Shown here: positions 1 to 5,772 of the stretch, one piece after another
How positions within the stretch are numbered: the first letter of the stretch is position 1
Layout: each line of letters starts with the position of its first letter
NCBI GenBank assembly: GCA_947594085.1
Contig: CANQEB010000092.1
Coordinates: forward strand, 1-8,566
DNA length: 8,566 nt
Direction: 5' to 3'
From: an uncultured Lachnospiraceae bacterium
GTDB taxonomy: Bacteria; Bacillota; Clostridia; Lachnospirales; Lachnospiraceae
Program-made: the position numbers and the translations under genes
The notes under the pieces: model-generated
What the model was told of the DNA's origin: nothing
The model's input: the letters and a program-made list of their open reading frames with translations, nothing else
Databases searched by the model: none

Positions 1-29
1 TAGGGATTTTTTTCAAAGGGATTTTTTCA
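1..29. repeat. Short imperfect tandem duplication at left edge
   Basis: Two adjacent copies of a motif close to AGGGATTTTTTTCA lie at about 1-15 and 16-29, differing by one T in the T-run. They sit just beyond the stop codon of the truncated glutamine synthetase gene. In the minus-strand direction they do not form a hairpin followed by a T-run, so they are not a recognisable terminator. They may reflect local slippage or a rearrangement junction. Confidence 0.5.
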
Positions 30-38
30 CAAAAATAT

Positions 39-2048
39 TCAACAAACGGCGCAGGGGAATTGAACCGCGCGGTCGCGGCCCTCCTCCATGCCCGCAGCCT
101 GATCCACCACATCGACCAGCTTCGCGAGTGCAACCTTCGTGTCGGAGAGCAGAGCGCTCGTCTCATTGAGCAACTCCACCTGTACGGAAGCCTCCGCGCC
201 GGCCGAAGTCACGGCATTCACGGTGTCCGCAAGGCTCTTTGTGTACTTGATGACCGCCGGGATGATCTGCTTGCTCGCGATGTCGATCATCGAGCGCGCC
301 TCAATGTTGATAACCTTCGCGTAATTCTCATACTTGATCTCCACGCGGGACTCCAGCTCGGCCTTCGTGAACACGCCGAATTTCTCGAACAGCGCAATCG
401 CCTTGTCAGTCACAAGCGTCGGGATCGCGTCAACCATCGACTTGATGTTCGGAAGTCCTCTGCGCTCGGCTTCCTCAACCCACTCGTCGGAGTAGCCGTT
501 GCCGTTGAAGACAATCCTCTGGTGCTCGCGCGCGTAGCGCTTGATGATATCATGCAGCGCATCCTCGAAATTGTCCGCTTTCTCGAGCTCGTCGCACGCC
601 TCGCAGAACGCCTCGGCCACGATCGTGTTCAGCACGATGTTCGGGGAAGCGATCGAGTCGCGGGAGCCGACCATACGGAACTCGAATTTATTTCCGGTGA
701 ATGCGAACGGCGACGTCCTGTTGCGGTCGGTCGCGTCCTTCGCAAGGCTCGGCAGCGTCTTCACACCAGTCTCAAGCGTGCCGCCCTTGATCGAGTAGGT
801 CGCGATACCAGTATTGATGAGCTGGGAGAGCACATCCTGAAGCTGCTCGCCGAGGAAGATCGAGACGATTGCAGGCGGCGCCTCGTTCGCGCCCAGTCTG
901 TGATCGTTGCCCGGATCCGCCGCGGACTCGCGCAGCAGATCTGCGTGTATGTCGACAGCCTTCAGGATACACACAAGCACCAGAAGGAACTGCATGTTCT
1001 CGTGCGGCGTCTTGCCCGGATCCAGAAGGTTGATCCCGTCGTCGGTCGTGATCGACCAGTTGTTGTGCTTACCGGAGCCGTTGACACCCGCGAACGGCTT
1101 CTCGTGCAGCAAACACTTCATGCCGTGCTGGCAAGCCACTCTTTTCAGCGTCTGCATGACGATCTGGTTGTGGTCGACCGCGACGTTCGCCTCTGCGTAG
1201 ATCGGAGCCAGCTCGTGCTGCGCCGGAGCCACCTCGTTATGCTGCGTCTTGGCAGTGACGCCGAGCTTCCACAGCTCCAGGTTGACATCCTTCATGAAGC
1301 CCGCGATCCTCTGTCGGATCGTGCCAAAATAGTGATCATCCAGCTCCTGGCCCTTCGGCGGCATTGCGCCGAACAGCGTACGACCCGTGAAGATCAGATC
1401 CTTCCTCTGGAGGAACTTCTTCTCATCTACCAGGAAATATTCCTGCTCCGGTCCCACGGACGGAGTCACTCTCTTTGAAGTCGTATTTCCAAACAGTCTG
1501 AGGAGTCTCAGCGCCTGCGTGTTGATCGCTTCCATCGAGCGCAGCAGCGGGGTCTTCTGATCCAGCGCCTCGCCCGTGTACGAGCAGAACGCGGTCGGGA
1601 TACACAGAATCGCTCCCGCGGCGTCATGCCGCACGAACGCCGGAGACGTGCAATCCCAAGCCGTGTAGCCTCTCGCCTCGAACGTCGCTCTCAGTCCGCC
1701 TGACGGGAACGAGGAAGCGTCCGGCTCGCCCTTGATGAGCTCCTTGCCGGAGAACTCCATCAGCACCGTCCCGTCCGGATTCGGCGCCGTGATAAACGAA
1801 TCGTGCTTCTCGGCTGTCACGCCGGTCAGCGGCTGGAACCAGTGTGTATAGTGCGTCGCGCCCTTCTCAATCGCCCAATCCTTCATCGCTGCGGCGATCA
1901 CGTCGGCCGTCGCCAGATCCAGCTCCGTGCCGTCCTCAATCGTCTTTCTCAGAGCCTTGTACGCTTTCTTCGGAAGGCGTTCCTGCATCACCTTGTCGCT
2001 GAAGACATCCTCACCGAAGACATGTGCTACGTTGAAATACTCACTCAT
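39..2048 (-). CDS. glnN: Type III glutamine synthetase, C-terminally truncated
   Basis: ATP-dependent ligation of ammonia to glutamate, a cytoplasmic step of nitrogen assimilation. The 669-residue product carries the GSIII hallmarks in order: an N-terminal region with [19 protein letters not shown] (115-132), the glutamate-binding GPEQEY (199-204), [12 protein letters not shown] (271-282), the nucleotide/phosphate loop [18 protein letters not shown] (315-332), NEAPP (388-392) and [16 protein letters not shown] (443-458). The start is firm: GAGGAG at 2055-2060 lies 6 nt before the ATG. The odd part is the C-terminus. GSIII proteins are usually about 700-730 residues and end in a conserved tail resembling WPFPSYGDLLF. 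Here similarity stops near residue 660 (EEGRDRA), followed by VQFPCAVC and TGA. None of the three frames in the remaining 38 bases restores the tail, so a deletion or rearrangement is more likely than a simple frameshift. The family assignment is certain; activity is not. Confidence 0.93.
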   Translation of the reverse strand: MSEYFNVAHVFGEDVFSDKVMQERLPKKAYKALRKTIEDGTELDLATADVIAAAMKDWAIEKGATHYTHWFQPLTGVTAEKHDSFITAPNPDGTVLMEFSGKELIKGEPDASSFPSGGLRATFEARGYTAWDCTSPAFVRHDAAGAILCIPTAFCSYTGEALDQKTPLLRSMEAINTQALRLLRLFGNTTSKRVTPSVGPEQEYFLVDEKKFLQRKDLIFTGRTLFGAMPPKGQELDDHYFGTIRQRIAGFMKDVNLELWKLGVTAKTQHNEVAPAQHELAPIYAEANVAVDHNQIVMQTLKRVACQHGMKCLLHEKPFAGVNGSGKHNNWSITTDDGINLLDPGKTPHENMQFLLVLVCILKAVDIHADLLRESAADPGNDHRLGANEAPPAIVSIFLGEQLQDVLSQLINTGIATYSIKGGTLETGVKTLPSLAKDATDRNRTSPFAFTGNKFEFRMVGSRDSIASPNIVLNTIVAEAFCEACDELEKADNFEDALHDIIKRYAREHQRIVFNGNGYSDEWVEEAERRGLPNIKSMVDAIPTLVTDKAIALFEKFGVFTKAELESRVEIKYENYAKVINIEARSMIDIASKQIIPAVIKYTKSLADTVNAVTSAGAEASVQVELLNETSALLSDTKVALAKLVDVVDQAAGMEEGRDRAVQFPCAVC

Positions 2049-2054
2049 ACTTAT

Positions 2055-2060
2055 CTCCTC
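2055..2060 (-). promoter_or_regulatory. Ribosome binding site of glnN
   Basis: On the minus strand GAGGAG ends 6 nt before the ATG at 2046-2048. It fixes the translation start and gives the N-terminus [16 protein letters not shown], which matches other GSIII proteins. Confidence 0.8.
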
Positions 2061-2254
2061 TTTTCCTTTCTTTCTGTGCTCGTATAAAAGCCTGCGAATT
2101 GCTCCGTGCTACGCACTCTCGCAATCCTACCCCGCATTCGCAAATTGCATTGCTCATATGGTTTAGCGTCTCTCATACATGATCAGCCTGGCAAGCCCTA
2201 TCGCGTCATAAGCTTGCCGCCTGCTCCTGTGTGGAGACCGGGCCTTCATACGGT

Positions 2255-2294
2255 AAAAAGGGCATTCCAACACAACATTATGTGGAACGCCCTT
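2255..2294 (-). terminator. Terminator-like hairpin in the glnN leader (possible attenuator)
   Basis: On the minus strand AAGGGC (2294-2289) pairs with GCCCTT (2263-2258) and TTCCA (2287-2283) with TGGAA (2269-2265), with a single C/A mismatch between the two helices. The loop is 13 nt. The 3' arm runs into a T5 tract ending about 2255. This is a good intrinsic terminator, yet the only gene downstream on that strand is glnN, about 200 nt further on. No upstream minus-strand gene is present for it to end. An attenuator controlled by antitermination is the simplest reading; a short independent terminated RNA is the alternative. Confidence 0.6.
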
Positions 2295-2307
2295 GTCACC
2301 TGTTATT

Positions 2308-2336
2308 AAGATACTCTATCCGCCCGCAAAAATCAA
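2308..2336 (-). promoter_or_regulatory. Candidate sigma-70-type promoter for glnN leader
   Basis: On the minus strand TTGATT (2336-2331) and TATCTT (2313-2308) are separated by exactly 17 bp. The predicted start is near 2301, so transcription would enter the terminator-like hairpin at 2255-2294 almost immediately. The match to consensus is moderate (4/6 in each box), and no experimental start is known. Confidence 0.45.
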
Positions 2337-2366
2337 GCAGATTTTATCCAACACAAACCGTTTTCC

Positions 2367-2385
2367 ATATTTTTTACAAAAATAT
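2367..2385. repeat. AT-rich palindrome upstream of the glnN promoter
   Basis: ATATTTTT (2367-2374) and AAAAATAT (2378-2385) form a perfect 8-bp inverted repeat around a 3-base centre. It lies about 30 bp upstream of the candidate glnN -35 box, where an activator site or UP-like element would be. It does not fit the GlnR/TnrA consensus (TGTNA-N7-TNACA), so the binding factor, if any, is unknown. In AT-rich DNA chance is a real alternative. Confidence 0.35.
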
Positions 2386-2538
2386 CTCTGAAAACAGCAG
2401 TCTGTTATTCATTCTGCTTATTATCAATCTCAATCATCCATGTCATTATTTCGACGTGTCTTTAGACTCTCTGCTTGGTCGTACAGCCAATCCCAAAATG
2501 AACCGTTAAAACATTTTTCAGGCACAATCATTTAACGC

Positions 2539-2567
2539 TGGACGCAATAGACATATTGGGATATAAT
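2539..2567 (+). promoter_or_regulatory. Promoter of the toxin-antitoxin remnant
   Basis: A perfect TATAAT (2562-2567) is preceded, at exactly 17 bp, by TGGACG (2539-2544), which matches 4 of 6 positions of TTGACA. Transcription would start near 2574, leaving a short leader before the ribosome site at 2586-2592. The -10 box lies inside the inverted-repeat operator, as expected for autorepression. Confidence 0.75.
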
Positions 2568-2575
2568 ATGTCTAT
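2547..2575. promoter_or_regulatory. Perfect 11-bp inverted-repeat operator over the -10 box
   Basis: ATAGACATATT (2547-2557) and AATATGTCTAT (2565-2575) are exact reverse complements separated by the 7-bp spacer GGGATAT. The repeat covers the TATAAT box. Phd/YefM antitoxins bind palindromes at their own promoters and repress them, so this is the likely binding site of the adjacent antitoxin. Direct binding is an inference. Confidence 0.75.
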
Positions 2576-2597
2576 CAAGATGAATGGAGGAGATCCC

Positions 2598-2885
2598 ATG
2601 CTTGCGTTGCAGGAAACAATCCGACCATCGGCGGACCTGAGAAACCATTATAATGAAATTTCAAAACAATGCCGGGAAAATGGAGAAGTAGTCATCATCA
2701 CAGTGAATGGAAGAGGCGATACTGTCTCACTCTCTTACGAAGAATACAAGAGAATGAAGACCCGCATCGAACTTCTGGAAATGCTTGCGGAATCAGACGA
2801 TGATGTCAGACAAGGCAGAGTCGCGCCCATCAGCGAGACCTTTCAGGATTTGAGAAATATATTACAGGAGGAGTCCAAGTCCTGA
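2598..2885 (+). CDS. Type II antitoxin, Phd/YefM family
   Basis: A DNA-binding antitoxin expected to neutralise a cognate RelE/ParE-type toxin and repress its own promoter. The 95-residue product has the Phd/YefM fold at about residues 6-57 (IRPSADLRNHYNEISKQC, then VVIITVNGRGDTVSLSYEEY). A charged C-terminal tail (58-95) would be the toxin-wrapping segment. An in-frame ATG exists at 2556, but it lies within the operator and promoter. The start at 2598 is preferred because GGAGGAG (2586-2592) ends 5 nt before it. A second ribosome-site-like AGGAGG (2866-2871) near the 3' end is placed to serve the toxin gene, which survives only as a fragment. Family assignment is strong; a specific name such as yefM or relB would be a guess. 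Confidence 0.85.
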   Translation: MLALQETIRPSADLRNHYNEISKQCRENGEVVIITVNGRGDTVSLSYEEYKRMKTRIELLEMLAESDDDVRQGRVAPISETFQDLRNILQEESKS

Positions 2886-2998
2886 TCCTGGAAAAAGATC
2901 TGGTCTTCTATAAAGTCGATGATGTGAATCGACAGGTGATCATTCATGCGGTCATCGACCAGAGACAAGATTACCTGAACATCATCCGCGGGTTATGA
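2879..2998 (+). pseudogene. RelE/ParE-type toxin remnant (C-terminal third only)
   Basis: The frame ending in TGA at 2996-2998 encodes a segment beginning near VLILEKDLVFYKVDD and ending DQRQDYLNIIRGL. It resembles the C-terminal strands of RelE/ParE family toxins (a 'LVFYKVD...' strand followed by '...RQDYL.IL'). A full toxin has about 90-110 residues; about 40 are left. No ATG, GTG or TTG start fits the fragment, although AGGAGG at 2866-2871 remains just upstream in the antitoxin 3' end. That fits a deletion that removed roughly the first 60 codons and left the original ribosome site beside the toxin's 3' end. The frame is +1 relative to the antitoxin and overlaps its stop codon. A short peptide from a CTG codon at 2882 cannot be excluded but is unlikely. 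A toxic activity is not expected. Confidence 0.75.
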
Positions 2999-3008
2999 AG
3001 AAAATCTG

Positions 3009-4160
3009 CTATTCCGCACGGTCCACATTCAGGTATACCTCTTCCTCCGTGTGGAAACCGCTCGCGATGATTTCCTGATCGATATTGTCCAGCGTGACCG
3101 CCACAGGATCAATGCTATAATACGGCACATCGTACTTCCCGTCGTCGATCGTGCCAAGCCCATCAAGCCCCTTGCGGATATCTGAGATTTCTTCTGGCAA
3201 ATCCGCCTTCTCAACCCTGTTCTCTTCAAGCATCTTGTCATACCCGAACACACAGGCAAATTCGGCCGCACGCATCGCAAGCGTCTCCACCGACTTGTAG
3301 ACCGTCATGTACTGCGTTCCCTCAACGATCCGCTGACACGCCGACAGTTCCGCATCCTGCCCGACCAGCACGACCTTCCCGGCAAGACGGTTCTCCGAGA
3401 GCGCACGAAACGCCTGGCTCGCCAAATCGTCGTTGCCGCACATGACGCCCACGATATCGTTGTCTTCTGTCTCGGCCAGCCCTTCCTCCACCGCGTCGAA
3501 CGCCAACTCCGCCAGCCAGTTGTCACAGTAAGCAGAATACACGATATTCAGCCCGCTGCCCTCTATCCCTTCGAGAAAGCCCTTCTGGACCAGCGACACG
3601 TTGTGGTCGGTCGGCGAACCGTAGATCGCGAAGATATTGCCCCCGTCCGGCAAGGCCTCCGTCATCGCCCGCGCCATCAAGGTTCCAACCATCTCATTGT
3701 CGAATGAGATATAGAGATCCGTGTCCGCGTTCATCACAAGCCTGTCGTAGCAAATCACACGGATGCCCTGCTTCCTCGCATCCTGAATTGCCTCGGAGAG
3801 CGCTTCGCCGTCCACCGCAATCACGACGATGACATCCATGTCCTTCTGGATAAAATAGCGAATCTGAGAAATCTGCTCCTGCGCATCTCCGTTGGCCACC
3901 TGCACGTTTACCTCCGCGCCCAGACTCTGGGCCGTGGACACAAACATATCGCGGTCCCTCAGCCAACGCTCGATGACAAAGGAGTCAAAGCTCAGCCCGA
4001 TTTGTACCTTTTCTTTCTCCGCTACGCCTTCGCTCTGTCGCTCCTGAGTCTCACGCCCGCAGCCCGCAATCAAGCACAGCGCCAGTAATATTACGAGCAC
4101 CGCCGGGAACCGGCTACATCGCTTTGATTTTCGCCCGGAGGTCTCTCTTTCATCTTTCAT
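3009..4160 (-). CDS. xylF: Xylose-binding lipoprotein, XylF-type ABC substrate-binding protein
   Basis: Extracytoplasmic binding protein that captures a pentose, probably D-xylose, for an ABC importer. The 383-residue product starts with a charged n-region, a hydrophobic stretch (about 19-32) and the lipobox LIAGC (30-34), so Cys34 should be lipid-anchored. The mature part (from about 50) follows E. coli XylF closely: IERWLRDRDMFV (63-74), the YDR motif (138-140), YISFDNE..G (150-159), GSPTDHN (181-187), a CGNDDLAS segment (241-248), GQDAEL (267-272) and TQYMTVYK (282-289). Its ATG overlaps the TGA of the upstream regulator fragment (ATGA), showing tight operon coupling. It is the last gene of the operon: no transporter ATPase or permease follows. 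The plus-strand toxin remnant ends 10 bp beyond the stop, and no intrinsic terminator is visible there. Substrate is inferred from family resemblance. Confidence 0.85.
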   Translation of the reverse strand: MKDERETSGRKSKRCSRFPAVLVILLALCLIAGCGRETQERQSEGVAEKEKVQIGLSFDSFVIERWLRDRDMFVSTAQSLGAEVNVQVANGDAQEQISQIRYFIQKDMDVIVVIAVDGEALSEAIQDARKQGIRVICYDRLVMNADTDLYISFDNEMVGTLMARAMTEALPDGGNIFAIYGSPTDHNVSLVQKGFLEGIEGSGLNIVYSAYCDNWLAELAFDAVEEGLAETEDNDIVGVMCGNDDLASQAFRALSENRLAGKVVLVGQDAELSACQRIVEGTQYMTVYKSVETLAMRAAEFACVFGYDKMLEENRVEKADLPEEISDIRKGLDGLGTIDDGKYDVPYYSIDPVAVTLDNIDQEIIASGFHTEEEVYLNVDRAE

Positions 4161-4525
4161 CTTCCATACCTCGCTTTGTACTCACTCGGCGTCATATCCG
4201 TCTGTTTCTTGAAAATCCTGCTGAAATAATTCGGATCCGCATATCCGCTCAAAATGCTGACCTCCTTGATGCTCAGGACAGGATTCTCCAACATCTCTTT
4301 CGCCTTCCCGATGCGCACATTCGTCAGATACTCGATGAAGTTCTCCCCTGCCTCCTCCTTGAAGAGCTTGCTGAAATAATAGGGGCTGATATTGACCTCG
4401 CGCGAGACCTCGTCCAGAGAAATATCATTGCTATAGTGTTCCTGAATATAGGTCTTGGCCCGCTTCACGGCGGAATCCGACTGTTCTTCCTTCTGATCGC
4501 GGATCGTGCGACAGACGTCGGTCAT
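4157..4525 (-). CDS. AraC-type DNA-binding domain, C-terminal part of the split response regulator
   Basis: A 122-residue frame containing a complete AraC/XylS double helix-turn-helix: first HTH about 36-60 (SLDEVSREVNISPYYFSKLF), second about 85-122 (SIKEVSILSGYADPNYFSRI, ending PSEYKARYGR). It is the output domain of the response regulator encoded just upstream, in the same frame, separated by TGA (4538-4540) and four sense codons. It could be made by reinitiation at the ATG at 4523-4525, only 12 nt after the stop. A ribosome site is weak: GGGAG lies too far upstream and GAAAAG directly before the ATG is poor. If made alone it would be a DNA-binding domain without phosphorylation control. 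If the TGA is a sequencing error, it is simply residues 410-531 of one protein. Its TGA stop overlaps the xylF start. Confidence 0.85.
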   Translation of the reverse strand: MTDVCRTIRDQKEEQSDSAVKRAKTYIQEHYSNDISLDEVSREVNISPYYFSKLFKEEAGENFIEYLTNVRIGKAKEMLENPVLSIKEVSILSGYADPNYFSRIFKKQTDMTPSEYKARYGR

Positions 4526-4537
4526 CTTTTCAAGAAA

Positions 4538-5752
4538 TCACTCCCGCAATTCCTCGTAGCTCGAAAAAGAGAGCGCCGTATCCAGATAATTCCTGCGATA
4601 GCTGAATCCGTAATTGACGGCCCCGGCTTCAAACGCTGTGCGCTCAGCCCAGATTATGTATTCGAGCACCTTCAGGCGAATGTTGTTCTCATCCTCTGGG
4701 TAATGTTCCACCATCCAGTCAAAGAAGAGCTCCGACTGTTCCCGGACACCATCTGTATCTCCCTGCTCCATCGCATGAAAAATCCGGCCCTCATTGTCCT
4801 CGGGAAACGCTTCATCGTACAAGCCGTTCTGCTGCAGGTCATCGATGTGAAGCACACGGCTCAGGCTTCCATTCAGCGCGCGAACTGCCTCTCTGTAAGA
4901 GCGCTCCATCTCCGACATGGAATGTGTCTTGCCGATACCGATACGGAACTTTGCGCTCAGACGTTCCTCCAGACGATTCACCAGCTCCCTCGTCCGCTCC
5001 AGCACCTGAATGCGCTCCTCATAGGGCACAGAAGCCTGGCCGTGCGGCACGACGACCGTGATGCGGTTCGACATAATCATGCCGACGATGCACGGAAACG
5101 ATGCCTTCACGAGCTCACGAAATTCCGGATAAAAGGACTGCGCCCGAACATTCATGCCCACCGGACTCACCAACCTCCCGTTCTCGTAATCTGCGCCAAA
5201 CTGGAAGACCATCACATACCCATAATCCTCCTCAATGTCAAGAAGCTGCCGATAGTAGCTGCCGTCCTGTGTCTCATTTTGGAACAAGATGCTGCTGACA
5301 AAGCTGTTCTCCACCACGGGGATGACCGTCTCCAGCTTCTCCTGGATTCGCAGAAGATCGCTGCGCTGCCTGCGCTTCTGGTCTACCTTCTGTGCCGCTT
5401 CCTCGGCCACGGCGATCATCGTGGCACGGCTGATCGGCTTCGTCAGATACTTCTCCACGCCCAGGTCGATCGCTTCCTTCGCGTAGTCAAACTTGTCGTA
5501 GGCAGAAATGATGTAGAAAAGCGCGGACGCATTGAACTTTCTGATCTCCCGCATCGCCTGAATGCCGTTGATCCCCGGCATGTGGATATCCATGAACACG
5601 ACGTCCGGATGAAAAGCCGCCGCGACCTCGATCACCGCGCGGCCCGTCTTCGCCGTCTCGACCTCACAGCGATCCCCAAAATGTCCGACAATCTGGCTTT
5701 TAAGCGATTCCAGCATGATTCCCTCGTCGTCCGCAACCAAAAAACGATACAT
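4538..5752 (-). CDS. Response regulator receiver plus middle domain, N-terminal part of the split regulator
   Basis: Phospho-acceptor half of a YesN-like regulator. The start at 5752 is chosen over the ATG at 5776. The codons between them read as GAGGAGGAAGAAGAG, so the apparent Glu-rich leader is the ribosome site, and proteins of this family begin M-Y-R/K-hydrophobic like this one (MYRFLVADDEG). From that start the 404-residue product has the acidic pair D8-D9, phospho-acceptor D55 (FMDIHMPGING), the switch serine in YIISAYDKFDYA, and K105 (LTKP). Residues about 140-385 form the helix-rich middle domain typical of YesN proteins, including RIGIGKTHSMSEMERSYREA. The frame stops at SSYEELRE, just before the AraC domain. 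Without that domain it could be phosphorylated but could not bind DNA. The cognate kinase gene ends 20 nt upstream of the chosen start. Confidence 0.85.
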   Translation of the reverse strand: MYRFLVADDEGIMLESLKSQIVGHFGDRCEVETAKTGRAVIEVAAAFHPDVVFMDIHMPGINGIQAMREIRKFNASALFYIISAYDKFDYAKEAIDLGVEKYLTKPISRATMIAVAEEAAQKVDQKRRQRSDLLRIQEKLETVIPVVENSFVSSILFQNETQDGSYYRQLLDIEEDYGYVMVFQFGADYENGRLVSPVGMNVRAQSFYPEFRELVKASFPCIVGMIMSNRITVVVPHGQASVPYEERIQVLERTRELVNRLEERLSAKFRIGIGKTHSMSEMERSYREAVRALNGSLSRVLHIDDLQQNGLYDEAFPEDNEGRIFHAMEQGDTDGVREQSELFFDWMVEHYPEDENNIRLKVLEYIIWAERTAFEAGAVNYGFSYRRNYLDTALSFSSYEELRE

Positions 5753-5772
5753 CTCTTCTTCCTCCTCGACCG

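Larger units (their letters stand above)
2049..2546. other. AT-rich intergenic region with presumed glnN leader
   Basis: This 498-bp gap separates the divergent glnN (minus) and antitoxin (plus) genes. No open frame in it resembles a protein I recognise. It holds a minus-strand promoter-like pair (2308-2336), a terminator-like hairpin (2255-2294), a 7-bp inverted repeat (GGCAAGC 2190-2196 with GCTTGCC 2212-2218) that could fold in the leader, and an AT-rich palindrome (2367-2385). The 10-mer TCCAACACAA occurs twice on the plus strand, at 2266-2275 and 2347-2356. If the promoter call is right, glnN has an untranslated leader of about 250 nt. Confidence 0.6.
4157..5752 (-). pseudogene. YesN-like response regulator interrupted by one in-frame TGA (whole locus)
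   Basis: Read as one gene with the TGA at 4538-4540 taken as a sense codon, this region encodes 531 residues: receiver, long middle domain and AraC output. That is the normal architecture and length of YesN-type regulators paired with YesM-type kinases. The sequence around the stop reads ELRE-stop-FLEKMTDVCRTI. Relatives usually have tryptophan at that position (ELREWF...), and TGG to TGA is a single-base change. No frame change is involved. TGA serves as a normal stop elsewhere in this window (antitoxin, kinase, end of this gene), so a reassigned genetic code does not explain it. Either this is a genuine nonsense mutation or a base-call error. Confidence 0.7.

Noticed and set aside
60..1478. 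472-residue open frame on the plus strand, antisense to glnN
   Set aside because: Same pattern: low-complexity Arg/Leu/Asp-rich product opposite highly conserved GSIII motifs.
2049..2300. Glutamine riboswitch upstream of glnN
   Set aside because: The known glutamine-binding RNAs (glnA RNA and downstream-peptide motifs) are cyanobacterial, and I see no matching core in the leader.
2394..2407. Short hairpin AACAG-CAGT-CTGTT
   Set aside because: Only 5 bp, no T-run after it on either strand; easily due to chance.
2231..2509. Possible small gene in the glnN-antitoxin gap (plus strand)
   Set aside because: The frame crosses the terminator-like hairpin and AT-rich DNA, lacks a ribosome site and resembles no known protein.
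4538..4540. TGA read as tryptophan through a reassigned genetic code
   Set aside because: TGA ends the antitoxin, the kinase and the AraC domain at their expected positions in the same window, so it acts as a stop in this organism.
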